Assembly (NCBI RefSeq): GCF_004634425.1
Contig: NZ_SBJL01000001.1
Span: 1,275,001-1,339,000, forward strand
DNA from: Vitreimonas flagellata
GTDB lineage: Bacteria > Pseudomonadota > Alphaproteobacteria > Caulobacterales > Aquidulcibacteraceae
DNA: 64,000 bases
Reading direction: 5' to 3'
Shown piece by piece: positions 1-8,284 of this stretch. The stretch's first letter is position 1. Every line of letters begins with the position of its first letter. The notes beneath the pieces are model-generated. The model made no database searches. It was not told where the DNA came from and worked only from the letters and a program-made list of their open reading frames with translations. The position numbers and the translations under genes were made by a program.

Positions 1-1
1 C

Positions 2-385
2 GGTCGACCGGGCGAAACCTCATGGCGCGCGCTCGCGCACGCTTGGGCGACGCCGCTCTTTGGCTTGACGCTTGTCGCTTACACCGCGCCGCACATGATC
101 GCTGGGCTGCCGCTCGACCTGCCGCATGTGCCGACGTGGGTTCCGATGATCGCCGGCGGGTTGGCCATCGGCGCCGTCGTGGATTGGGCGCTGCAGCGCG
201 CGGCCGATTGGCGCCTAGGCGAACTCGCGCCTGCGCCCGCGACTCACCTGCTTACGCACCACGTGCTTTTCATCCTGGCCTTCGGCCTGCTGATCGATGT
301 GTCCGCGGGCATCGTGACGCTGGCCGCATGGCGCTTGGCGCACGCAGCACCCTTGCGTCAGGCAAGCTTAACGGCCGTTCCGTAA
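2..385 (+). CDS. 3' part of an unrecognised membrane protein (5' end outside window)
   Basis: The reading frame is open from the left edge, so the true start is outside the window. About 127 residues and a TAA stop are visible. The visible part contains Gly/Ala/Ile-rich hydrophobic stretches in its middle and a second pair of hydrophobic stretches near the C-terminus (LFILAFGLLIDVSAGIVTL), which suggests an integral membrane protein. I do not recognise a family. Its last 28 bp overlap the 3' end of the convergent YbjQ-like gene. Such tail-to-tail overlaps occur several times in this window, so the overlap alone is not a reason to doubt it. Confidence 0.5.
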   Translation, partial: GRPGETSWRALAHAWATPLFGLTLVAYTAPHMIAGLPLDLPHVPTWVPMIAGGLAIGAVVDWALQRAADWRLGELAPAPATHLLTHHVLFILAFGLLIDVSAGIVTLAAWRLAHAAPLRQASLTAVP

Positions 386-675
386 GCCAGCACTTCCGTC
401 GCTTGGCCTTGGCCGGCGTCGGTCGTTTCCAAACGCACGCCAATCACAGCGTCCGCGCCCAAGGATTGCGCGTGCTGGATCATGCGATCGAGCGCTTGCT
501 CGCGGCTCTCGGCCAATAGCTTCGTATATTCGTGGATCTCGCCGCCCACGATCATGCGCAAATTCGCGACGATATCGCGCCCGATAAAGCGCGAGCGCAC
601 GACATTGCCGCGCACGAGGCCGAGGTGCTGACCTAGCGTGCGGCCGGGGACGTCAAAGGTGGTCGAAAGGATCAT
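358..675 (-). CDS. YbjQ/UPF0145 family protein
   Basis: The 105-residue protein matches the YbjQ (UPF0145, DUF74) family in length and pattern. It opens with a short strand, has the conserved GxxLGxHLGLVRGNVVRSR-like stretch, then the EYTKLLAESREQALDRM helix and the GADAVIGVRLETT segment. Family members form small pentameric barrels whose function is not settled; some have been linked to heavy-metal or stress responses. It is the last gene of a minus-strand run that starts with the MBL-fold hydrolase at 2337, after two small membrane proteins. The ATG at 673-675 is the only reasonable start. Confidence 0.88.
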   Translation of the reverse strand: MILSTTFDVPGRTLGQHLGLVRGNVVRSRFIGRDIVANLRMIVGGEIHEYTKLLAESREQALDRMIQHAQSLGADAVIGVRLETTDAGQGQATEVLAYGTAVKLA

Positions 676-689
676 GTGGCTTCCCTAAC

Positions 690-995
690 TCAGCGCTCGA
701 CGTCGCGGTAGCGCTTTTCTTCGGCGTTGTCGGTTTGGTCGGCGACGACGCGGACGAGCATCCATATTCCGCCGGTCGCCATCATGATAAAACCGGCAAC
801 GCCAGCAAGCGCGATGCCAATTGCGGCGAACAAGCCGCCGACGACGGCCGCCGGATCGCCGCCGCTCATCGCCGCACCGATCACCGCGCCAATGCCCAGC
901 ACATACGCGAGCCCGCAGAGCCCCGCGCCAATGCAAAAGCACAGCAACGCGTTGTTGGAGCGATATTCGAGATTGCGCGGCTCAGGTGGTGACAT
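690..995 (-). CDS. small membrane protein, unknown function
   Basis: A 101-residue protein with three hydrophobic segments (about residues 15-40, 48-70 and 72-84), followed by a short charged tail rich in Asp, Glu and Arg. No family is recognised. It opens with MSPPEPRNLEYRS, and the upstream neighbour opens with MKPPEPRIRRVRS, so the two small membrane genes share an N-terminal pattern and may be diverged duplicates. It sits 14 bp upstream of the YbjQ-like gene and 12 bp downstream of the other small membrane gene, which fits one transcript. Confidence 0.65.
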   Translation of the reverse strand: MSPPEPRNLEYRSNNALLCFCIGAGLCGLAYVLGIGAVIGAAMSGGDPAAVVGGLFAAIGIALAGVAGFIMMATGGIWMLVRVVADQTDNAEEKRYRDVER

Positions 996-1007
996 CAGTC
1001 GAGCATT

Positions 1008-1280
1008 CTACGTTCGCGGTTGAGCTACAAGATGGCGCGTGAACCAGAATGCGGCACCTAAGCACAACACCGCGAAGACCGCGCTCATGCCTGCCAACAA
1101 AACGACAGGAATGAGGATGGCAGACGCAAAGAATGCATCGTCGATATCCATGCCGCGGCCAAAAATGAGATCAACTCTAGAGACGTCGCGCAAGTAGATG
1201 CCGAACGCCGCCAAACCGGCGAGCAATCCGCCCATCAAGCCGCTCCTAACGCGCCTAATCCGCGGCTCAGGCGGCTTCAT
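1008..1280 (-). CDS. small membrane protein, unknown function
   Basis: A 90-residue protein with an N-terminal hydrophobic segment (about 14-29) and a second long one (about 52-84), separated by an acidic loop containing DIDD. The start ATG lies inside the 3' end of the MBL hydrolase gene (14 bp overlap), which implies translational coupling. Its first residues (MKPPEPRIRRVRS) resemble those of the next gene downstream, so duplication is possible. No domain family is recognised. Confidence 0.6.
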   Translation of the reverse strand: MKPPEPRIRRVRSGLMGGLLAGLAAFGIYLRDVSRVDLIFGRGMDIDDAFFASAILIPVVLLAGMSAVFAVLCLGAAFWFTRHLVAQPRT

Positions 1281-2337
1281 AATAGGTCACCCCGTCTTTC
1301 ATGACGGCGCGCGCGAGGCCGCGGCCGATCAGGCAATTGACGTGGGCGATGGCTTCGCCCGTGGCCATGCTCAAGAGATCCGCACCAATCTTGCGTGCAA
1401 ACAACGCCACGAAGAGATCGGTGGCGCGCTTGGGGCCCTGGCGCAGGCGATGCAGCACGCGGGCGAGCGCGCGTTCGTGGCCGTCGATCAGATTGTTCAA
1501 GCGTTCGTGCAGACCGTGGAACGGTTCGTTGTGCGCCGGCAGCACGAGCACGTCGTTCGGCATCGCCAGCAACAATTTCTTGCAAGACGAAATCCAATCT
1601 GCGAGCGGATCGCCTTCAGGCTCCGTAGGAAACACCGAGACGTTCGACGAAATGCGCGGCAGCACTTGGTCGCCCGAGATGAAGAGCTTGGCCTCTTCCT
1701 GCCACAGACACACGTGCTCCGGCGAATGGCCGTTGCCAGTGATGACGCGCCAGATGCGGCCGCCAATCTCGATCTCGTCGCCATCGGCCAGACGGCGATA
1801 AGCATCGGGAATTTTCGACACGGCTTTGCCGAACCCGCCGAAGCGCACCTTGTAGGAATCGAGCGCGTCTTCGTCCCAACCGGCGGCACGATAGAAGCGT
1901 ACGCCCTCTTCCGGCGCCTCGCGGCCCGTGTCGGCGACGAGCACGCGGCCGGTGATGTATTCGAGCCGGCTCATGCAGAGCGGCGCGTCGAACTTGCGAC
2001 AGATCCAACCCGCGAGACCCATATGGTCGGGATGCATGTGCGTGCAGATCACGCGCGTGACCGGCTTGCCCTTCAGCGTCGCCTCAAAGATCGAACGCCA
2101 ATGTTCGCGCGATTGCTCCATCGCGACGCCGGTGTCGACCACCGTCCAACCGTCGCCATCCTCGATCAGCCACAGATTGATCCATTGCAGCGCGAACGGC
2201 AGCGGCATGCGAATCCAATAGACGCCCGGCGAAATCTCGCGCGCGACGCCCGCCTCAGGCGGATCGCCCAGGGGATAGACAAGGTTCGGCCGCCCGCGCG
2301 TGGCGGTGACCTCATCTTCAGTGCCGTCCATCGACAT
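1267..2337 (-). CDS. MBL-fold metallo-hydrolase with C-terminal winged-helix-like domain
   Basis: A 356-residue metallo-beta-lactamase fold protein. The zinc motif is H100-x-H102-x-D104-H105 (THMHPDHMG); further ligands are the His in TGNGHSPEH and the Asp in FISGDQVLP. The C-terminal part (about 265-356), with the pattern VLPAHNEPFHG then a helical region, fits the winged-helix-type extension seen in LACTB2-like hydrolases. The exact substrate cannot be read from sequence; thioesters, phosphodiesters and RNA are all possible in this superfamily. It is first in a four-gene minus-strand run. The divergent DUF2235 gene starts 145 bp away. Confidence 0.9.
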   Translation of the reverse strand: MSMDGTEDEVTATRGRPNLVYPLGDPPEAGVAREISPGVYWIRMPLPFALQWINLWLIEDGDGWTVVDTGVAMEQSREHWRSIFEATLKGKPVTRVICTHMHPDHMGLAGWICRKFDAPLCMSRLEYITGRVLVADTGREAPEEGVRFYRAAGWDEDALDSYKVRFGGFGKAVSKIPDAYRRLADGDEIEIGGRIWRVITGNGHSPEHVCLWQEEAKLFISGDQVLPRISSNVSVFPTEPEGDPLADWISSCKKLLLAMPNDVLVLPAHNEPFHGLHERLNNLIDGHERALARVLHRLRQGPKRATDLFVALFARKIGADLLSMATGEAIAHVNCLIGRGLARAVMKDGVTYYEAA

Positions 2338-2482
2338 CTTTTGTTCTCCAAGACGGAGCCTAGCCGGTCCCGCCCGCCGACTAAATGGGCGATCCCACAG
2401 AAAACCGGCCTGTTTCGTCTTTCGGGTGACGCCAAGGGAGGGCTAAACTGCACCCTCGCGTGGGGACGCATAGGGGACTTGC

Positions 2483-3706
2483 ATGAAACGCATCGTCGTT
2501 TGCATGGATGGTACGTGGCAGACGCTCACCCAAGATGAGCTGACCAATATCGGCATCATCGCACGCAGCGTCGCGCACAAAGAGACCCGCGCAGACGGCT
2601 CCACCGTGCAGCAAACCGTGATCTACACGTTGGGCGTGGGCTCATCGCTCGGCGCCCTGGCGGACACGAACTTCCTGCAGCGCGCGCAGACCTCATTCAA
2701 TCGTTTCGCCGGCGGCGCCTTTGGCGAAGGCCTCGAAGACCTCGTGCTCGATACGTACCTGCGTCTCGCCTTCAATTACGAAACGGGCGACGAGATCTAC
2801 ATTTTCGGCTTCAGCCGCGGCGCGTTCGCCGCGCGCCGACTGGCGGGCTTCATCAACACCGCTGGCATCGTCTCGCGCCGCCACATCAACAAAGCGCGCG
2901 ACGGCTTCCGTATCTATTACAATCGCCCCGACGCCAGCGCTTCGGAAGAAGCGCATCGCGAACATCAGGAAGCGGCGGCGCAATTCCGGAAGCTCTACGG
3001 CAAGGGTGATCGCAATAGCGACGGCACGCGCCGTCACACCGACGACGCGCCACAGATCACCTATCTCGGCGTGTTCGATACGGTGGCGCAGCGCGGATTC
3101 GGCGACGTGCTCGCCTCCTTCACGCCATGGGGCGATAGCAGCAGCCACAAGTTCAAGAATTATCGCGTCAGTCCGAATGTGTTGAACGCGCGCCACGCGG
3201 TCGCGTTGGATGAAAATCGCCTGGGCTTTCCGGTCACGCTTTGGGACGGCATCGAAGAAGACAACGCCCGTCTTGGCCGCACGGCTTATCAGCAGCGCTG
3301 GTTCACCGGTTCGCACGGCGATATTGGCGGCGGCGACGGCTCCAAGCTTTCCGCCATCGCGCTCAAATGGATCGCCGAAGGCGCCCGCGACGCGGGTCTG
3401 CGCTTCTACGCCACTTATGGCGACGATGAATCGCCGCTGGATCAACGCATGCGCGAAGCGGGCATGTGCTTCGATGCCGATATCGTGCGCCCACGCCTGC
3501 CAAAGGCGCTGCAGCCGATCAATTATCCCTGGCGGACGCGCAAAGTCTGGACACGGCGCGAACGACCAACTTTGGACGATGCGCAGAGCATCTTGGCGCC
3601 CAGCGTGTTGCAACGCGCGCACGCCGATCATCTGAAGCCGCGCTATCGTCCGACGCCGCTGAAGCCGTTTCAAAAAGCGCTCAAGGAATGGCGCCCCGAA
3701 GGTTGA
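2483..3706 (+). CDS. DUF2235 alpha/beta-hydrolase (Tle1-like phospholipase fold)
   Basis: A 407-residue protein of the DUF2235 family. It shows the opening VVCMDGTW motif, the nucleophile elbow GFSRGA with Ser111, the YLGVFDTV strand with the likely catalytic Asp, and the WFTGSHGDIGGG motif with the likely catalytic His. The fold is shared with type VI secretion phospholipase effectors (Tle1). No type VI genes, VgrG or immunity-like gene are adjacent, so a housekeeping hydrolase is as likely as an effector. No signal peptide is visible. The ATG at 2483 has an AGGGGA-type ribosome site. The stop abuts the stop of the convergent acyl-CoA dehydrogenase. Confidence 0.87.
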   Translation: MKRIVVCMDGTWQTLTQDELTNIGIIARSVAHKETRADGSTVQQTVIYTLGVGSSLGALADTNFLQRAQTSFNRFAGGAFGEGLEDLVLDTYLRLAFNYETGDEIYIFGFSRGAFAARRLAGFINTAGIVSRRHINKARDGFRIYYNRPDASASEEAHREHQEAAAQFRKLYGKGDRNSDGTRRHTDDAPQITYLGVFDTVAQRGFGDVLASFTPWGDSSSHKFKNYRVSPNVLNARHAVALDENRLGFPVTLWDGIEEDNARLGRTAYQQRWFTGSHGDIGGGDGSKLSAIALKWIAEGARDAGLRFYATYGDDESPLDQRMREAGMCFDADIVRPRLPKALQPINYPWRTRKVWTRRERPTLDDAQSILAPSVLQRAHADHLKPRYRPTPLKPFQKALKEWRPEG

Positions 3707-5338
3707 TCAGCCGAGCGCCGCGAGCGGCGCGGCCGTGAGCTTGATCAGCGGCAGGTGCGCACCCGCGCGCGCGAGTACGGTGTCGGCGTAATAATTGAGC
3801 ACGGCGCTTTGCGCCGCATCGCTGGTCTTCGCAACGCCGCGCGCCAGCAGCATGCCGCCAACCACGTCGCCCGCGAGCGCAAGATAAGCCGAAGCTCCAG
3901 CCAAGGCATCGTCACGTGCGGCAGAAAGCATGTAATCGGTCGCGGTCTCCAGCGCGTTCGCTGCGTCACCCAAATGTGTCGCGACCCGCGCATCTTTCGA
4001 TTGCCCGGCCGCCTCACGCGCCATGTCGATCACACGGCGCATCGCCTCGCCGCGATCGCCCAAGAGCTTGCGGCCGTAGAGATCGATGGCTTGGATGCCG
4101 TTGGTGCCTTCGTAAATCGGCGCAATGCGGGCGTCACGAAAGAATTGCGCAGCCCCGCCCTGTTCGACAAAACCCATGCCGCCATGCACTTGCACGCCAA
4201 GGCTGGCGACCTCGACGCCCATATCGGTGGACCAAGATTTCGCGATCGGCGTCAACACATCCTCCATCGGCTTGTCGTCGCCATCGGCGGCAACAGCGCA
4301 GGCGTAGCAAATCGCGCGACCAGCTTGGATTTTGGCGCGCATGGTCATGAGCATGCGGCGCACATCTGGGTGCTCGATGATGAGCGCGCCGCCCTGCTTG
4401 CGCTCTTTCGCGTAAGCCAGCGCCTTTTGATAGGCTGCTTCGGCGACGGCCACGCCTTCCATGCCGACATTGAGACGCGCGGCGTTCATCATCGTGAACA
4501 TGGCGACGAGACCACGGTTCTCTTCGCCGATCAGCCAGCCTGTCGCGCCTTCGAACGCCATCGTGCAGGTGGGCGACGCATGGATGCCCATCTTCTCTTC
4601 CAGACCAATACAGCGCACCGCATTGCGCGAGCCGTCCGCGTCACGGAATTTCGGCACGATGAAGAGCGAGATGCCCTTCGAGCCCGCTGGCGCGCCTTCG
4701 ATGCGCGCGAGCACGAGGTGGATGATGTTCGGCGCGAGGTCGTGCTCACCCCAAGTGATGAATATCTTCTGGCCGGTGATGGCATACGAGCCATCGGCTT
4801 GCGGCACGGCTTTTGTGGTGAGTGCGCCGACGTCTGAGCCCGCTTGCGGCTCGGTCAGGTTCATGGCGCCGGACCATTCGCCCGAGATGAGCTTTTCCAG
4901 ATAAAGCGCCTTCTGATCCGGCGCGCCGTGCTGTTCGATCGCTTCGATCGCGCCCAGCGTCAGCATCGGCAGCAGGCCGAACGCCATGTTGGCGGCGTGC
5001 ACACTCTCCATCACAGCGAGCGCTACTGCGCGCGGCAGGCCCTGACCGCCATAGGTCGGATCAGCCGCCAGCCCTTGCCAACCGCCATCTTTGTACGCCT
5101 GATATGCCTCGGCGAAGCCCCGCGGGGTCGTCACCACGTCATTCGCGAGCGAAATACGCGCGCGATCGCCGCTGCGGTTGAGCGGCGCCAAAGTTTCACC
5201 CGCCAACGCACCGGCGCCCTCCAGGATCGCGGCCAGCAAATCCTCATCCAGATCGGGGAAACGTTCGCGCAGCGACCAAAGGTCGGCACAGGCTTCGAGC
5301 GCGAAGCGCATGTCGGCGATGGGGGCGGCGTACGTCAT
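3707..5338 (-). CDS. acyl-CoA dehydrogenase with C-terminal ACDH domain
   Basis: A 543-residue flavoprotein of the long acyl-CoA dehydrogenase group. Domain order: N-terminal helical domain (about 40-155), beta domain starting near MNLTEPQAGSDVGAL, C-terminal FAD-binding helical domain, then an extra C-terminal region (about 430-543) of the ACDH_C type. The segment APIYEGTNGIQAIDLYGR carries the usual catalytic Glu/FAD region. Family members (including those annotated as DmdC-like) dehydrogenate acyl-CoA thioesters; the chain type is not decided here. A GGAGAG ribosome site precedes the ATG. It is a single gene, divergent from the YceI cluster. Confidence 0.92.
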   Translation of the reverse strand: MTYAAPIADMRFALEACADLWSLRERFPDLDEDLLAAILEGAGALAGETLAPLNRSGDRARISLANDVVTTPRGFAEAYQAYKDGGWQGLAADPTYGGQGLPRAVALAVMESVHAANMAFGLLPMLTLGAIEAIEQHGAPDQKALYLEKLISGEWSGAMNLTEPQAGSDVGALTTKAVPQADGSYAITGQKIFITWGEHDLAPNIIHLVLARIEGAPAGSKGISLFIVPKFRDADGSRNAVRCIGLEEKMGIHASPTCTMAFEGATGWLIGEENRGLVAMFTMMNAARLNVGMEGVAVAEAAYQKALAYAKERKQGGALIIEHPDVRRMLMTMRAKIQAGRAICYACAVAADGDDKPMEDVLTPIAKSWSTDMGVEVASLGVQVHGGMGFVEQGGAAQFFRDARIAPIYEGTNGIQAIDLYGRKLLGDRGEAMRRVIDMAREAAGQSKDARVATHLGDAANALETATDYMLSAARDDALAGASAYLALAGDVVGGMLLARGVAKTSDAAQSAVLNYYADTVLARAGAHLPLIKLTAAPLAALG

Positions 5339-5455
5339 TATTCTCTCCAGAGCGGCGAAGCATACCTACGCGCGCCCACTTCGCCAGACATTGCTTTATG
5401 CGGCGCCCTCTATGCGATGATGCTATAGCGACACGGGGCCAGCAGGGAGACACTC

Positions 5456-6124
5456 ATGCGCGCGCTGTTGATTGCATCTTTATTGGCTTTGTCGTCCTGC
5501 GTCAGCGTGGACGGTTCGGCCACCTCGCCTGCCGCGAGCGTACAAAACGCCGCACCCACGGCTGCGGCCGCGACCTATCCGATCTCGATCGATCTGCCGG
5601 CGGGCAGCTATCGGCTCGATCCACGCCACGCGAGCGTGCTGTTTCGCATTCGCCATGAAGAGCTCTCATGGTTCACCGCGCGCTTCGACACGCGTGACGC
5701 CACGCTTGAATTTGATCCCACCGATCCCTCGCGCTCGCGGCTCACCGCCAGCGTCGATGCGACGACGGTGAATACGGGTCTCCTCAATCCACAAGGCGAG
5801 CGCGCCTTCGATCGCAGCATTGGCCGTGCGATCGGAGCGGAAGCGACACCACAGATCAGTTTCGCGTCCACCGCAATCGAGCGCACGGGCGAGCACACAG
5901 CGCGCGTCACCGGCGATCTCACCATGAACGGCCAGACCCACCCGGCGACGCTTGATGCGGTGTTCGGCGGCGGCCGCACCGATCCATTGCGCGGCAATGC
6001 CGTGGTGCTTGGCTTCTCGGCGCACGGCGAAATCCGTCGCTCCGAGTGGGGCGTCACCCAATGGAGCACGTTTACGGGCGATGTCGTTCAACTCGTGATC
6101 GAGGCGGAACTCATCAAAGGCTGA
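5456..6124 (+). CDS. YceI-family periplasmic lipoprotein
   Basis: A 222-residue protein with a lipoprotein signal peptide (lipobox LSSC, Cys near residue 17) followed by a YceI lipocalin-like beta-barrel domain starting at about residue 45 (GSYRLDPRHASVLFRIRH). YceI proteins bind polyisoprenoid or other amphipathic ligands in the periplasm. Here the mature protein is probably anchored in the outer membrane. It starts a three-gene run in which each product has a YceI domain. An AGGGAGA ribosome site precedes the ATG. Confidence 0.92.
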   Translation: MRALLIASLLALSSCVSVDGSATSPAASVQNAAPTAAAATYPISIDLPAGSYRLDPRHASVLFRIRHEELSWFTARFDTRDATLEFDPTDPSRSRLTASVDATTVNTGLLNPQGERAFDRSIGRAIGAEATPQISFASTAIERTGEHTARVTGDLTMNGQTHPATLDAVFGGGRTDPLRGNAVVLGFSAHGEIRRSEWGVTQWSTFTGDVVQLVIEAELIKG

Positions 6125-6223
6125 GCGGCGCGGAAAAACCTTGCCGGTTACATTGGTGTGCGTACTTGTGGCCCTGAGGGGGCGCCGCCCTACATAGGTC
6201 GCTTAGCGAGGGAGACCCTTCTT

Positions 6224-6934
6224 ATGAAATATGTGACGTTCGCTGCTGCTGCTTTAGCGTTGGCCGCCTGCTCTCAACCCGCCCCGACCGAAGCGCCGCC
6301 GCCTGCGCCGGCTGTCGTGAATGTGCCGACCGGCGCCTATGAGGTTGACCCGACCCACACCACGGTCGCGGTCCGCGTGAAGCACTTTGGCCTGTCGAAT
6401 TATGTGTTCCGCCTGAACACGGTCAGCGGCACGCTCAATTTCAACGCCGAAGACCCGACGCAATCGACCATCGAAGCCACTGTCCAGGCCGGTTCGCTCG
6501 ACACCCCTTACGCTGGCGAGCGCGACTTCGACGCTGAGCTGCAAAACTCCGAATGGCTCGATGCGACCACGCACCCGACCGCAACCTTCCGCTCGACCAG
6601 CATCGAAAGTACCGGCCCGAGCACGGCGCGCGTCACTGGCGATCTGACGATCAAGGGCGTCACACGCCCGATCACGCTGGAAGCGACTTACAACACCAGC
6701 CACGCCGTGCACCCGATGGGCTTCCCGATCCAACAAATCGGCTTCTCGGCACATGGCACGTTCAACCGCCTCGATTACGGCATTGGCGCCAACACACTCG
6801 TGCCATCCACGCCTGAAGCGAACGACGGCGTCGCCACGCAAGTCGAACTCGTCATCGAAGCCGAGTTCACGCGCCCGGCCCCGGCCGCGACGGAAACGCC
6901 TGCTCCGGCTACGCCCGCCGAACCGGTGAACTAA
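6224..6934 (+). CDS. YceI-family periplasmic lipoprotein (second copy)
   Basis: A 236-residue protein with lipoprotein signal (lipobox LAAC, Cys about residue 16), a Pro/Ala-rich linker, a YceI domain (about 36-220: TGAYEVDPTHTTVAVRVKH through VELVIEAEFT) and a Pro/Ala-rich tail. I chose the ATG at 6224 because it has a GGGAGA ribosome site and begins the signal peptide; an upstream TTG in the same frame would add 22 residues ahead of the signal. The product is related to but clearly diverged from the preceding YceI protein. The next gene starts with GTG directly after this stop codon. Confidence 0.92.
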   Translation: MKYVTFAAAALALAACSQPAPTEAPPPAPAVVNVPTGAYEVDPTHTTVAVRVKHFGLSNYVFRLNTVSGTLNFNAEDPTQSTIEATVQAGSLDTPYAGERDFDAELQNSEWLDATTHPTATFRSTSIESTGPSTARVTGDLTIKGVTRPITLEATYNTSHAVHPMGFPIQQIGFSAHGTFNRLDYGIGANTLVPSTPEANDGVATQVELVIEAEFTRPAPAATETPAPATPAEPVN

Positions 6935-8284
6935 GTGAGCGCAGAGGCTCAGCAGAGATACACAGCCGTCGCGATCGTCCTTCACTGGGCGATCGCGATT
7001 GCGATGTTGTTGATGATCCCGCTCGGCTGGTGGATGGGCGATCAGATTGAGGACGGCGTCGTGACTGACGGCGTTTTCCACGCCTTCCAATTCCACAAAT
7101 CGATCGGGCTCACCATTCTCGCGCTGAGCCTCGTTCGCCTCGGCTTGCGGTTGGCGAACCCGCCGCCGCCTTTGCCAGACCACATGCCCGCCTGGGAGCG
7201 CATCATCGCCAAGGCGACGCACTGGATGTTCTATTTCCTGATGATCGCGCTGCCGCTGACGGGCTGGCTCTTCGTATCCGCCGGCTGGTCCGTGCATGAG
7301 GATGAGCCGCTGGTCGTCGCCACGCATTGGTTTGGCCTGATCCGCGTGCCGGAATTGTTCGGCCTACCGCATGCCGCTGAAAGCGTACGCGCGGGCGTCG
7401 CCGAGGCCTCGCTGAACGTGCATTCGAAGCTCGCTTGGGGCGTCATTGTGCTGGCGGCGCTGCACGTGGGCGCGGCGCTGAAGCATCATTTCTTCGACCG
7501 CGACGAAGTGCTTTCGCACATGGTCCCTGGCGTGAAGCCGCCCTTCCAAACCGAAGCGCCGCCGAAGAACCCAGTGCGCCTCGCCATTCTGGGCGGCGGC
7601 TTAAGCTTGGTCGCGATCGCGCTGATCGCCAGCCTCTTCGCCTTCGCCGGCATGGCCGCCGACACGGGCGCAAACGCACCGCAACACAGTTCGACCATCG
7701 CGATTGGTGAGCCGGCGCCCGGCGCCGCGCCTGCCGCGCCTGAAGCGCCGTCCGCTGCAACACCCGCGCATCCGAACGCATGGCGCGTTGACGCGCGCAG
7801 CAGCTCCGTCGGTTTTGCTTTCGTCTACACCGACGACATCAACGGCGCGCAGAATTTCTCTGGCCGCTTCACCAGCTGGCGCGCCGACATCGTGTTCGAT
7901 CCAGCTGACCTGCCGGGCTCCTCCGCCAATGTCGCGATCGCAACCGCCTCGGCCACGGACGGCGTCGCGATGCACGACCGCGCGCTGCCCGGCGCGCAAT
8001 GGTTCGACGCCGCCACTCATCCAAACGCCACCTACCGCACGACCTCGATCCGGCATTTGGGTGGTGACAATTATCGCGCCGAAGGCGAACTCACGATCCG
8101 CGGCCGTACGCGCGAGGTGGCGCTGCCTTTCACGCTCACGATCGACGGCGACCGCGCCAGCATGAACGGCCGCACCAGCATCGATCGGCGCGATTTCGAC
8201 ATCGGCAAGGACTCGGACGCTGACGACAGCATCTCGCGCGACATTGACATCATCATCCGGGTTGAAGCCTATCGCGCTTCATGA
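6935..8284 (+). CDS. cytochrome b561 - YceI fusion protein
   Basis: A 449-residue fusion. Residues about 8-190 form a cytochrome b561 domain with four membrane helices and likely haem-ligand histidines near H17, H54, H163 and H177. A further hydrophobic helix (about 215-240) and an Ala/Pro linker lead to a periplasmic YceI domain (about 282-449). This layout would couple membrane electron transfer, probably with quinol, to a lipid- or quinone-binding barrel outside the membrane; that role is inference. The GTG start immediately follows the previous stop, and the stop overlaps the sua5 start (ATGA), so the cluster is translationally linked. Confidence 0.9.
   Translation: MSAEAQQRYTAVAIVLHWAIAIAMLLMIPLGWWMGDQIEDGVVTDGVFHAFQFHKSIGLTILALSLVRLGLRLANPPPPLPDHMPAWERIIAKATHWMFYFLMIALPLTGWLFVSAGWSVHEDEPLVVATHWFGLIRVPELFGLPHAAESVRAGVAEASLNVHSKLAWGVIVLAALHVGAALKHHFFDRDEVLSHMVPGVKPPFQTEAPPKNPVRLAILGGGLSLVAIALIASLFAFAGMAADTGANAPQHSSTIAIGEPAPGAAPAAPEAPSAATPAHPNAWRVDARSSSVGFAFVYTDDINGAQNFSGRFTSWRADIVFDPADLPGSSANVAIATASATDGVAMHDRALPGAQWFDAATHPNATYRTTSIRHLGGDNYRAEGELTIRGRTREVALPFTLTIDGDRASMNGRTSIDRRDFDIGKDSDADDSISRDIDIIIRVEAYRAS

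Noticed and set aside
1198-2538. A 446-residue plus-strand frame opposite the MBL hydrolase
   Set aside because: It is antisense to a gene with complete MBL motifs; its composition (Arg, His, Ala rich, no motif) is that of a high-GC shadow frame.
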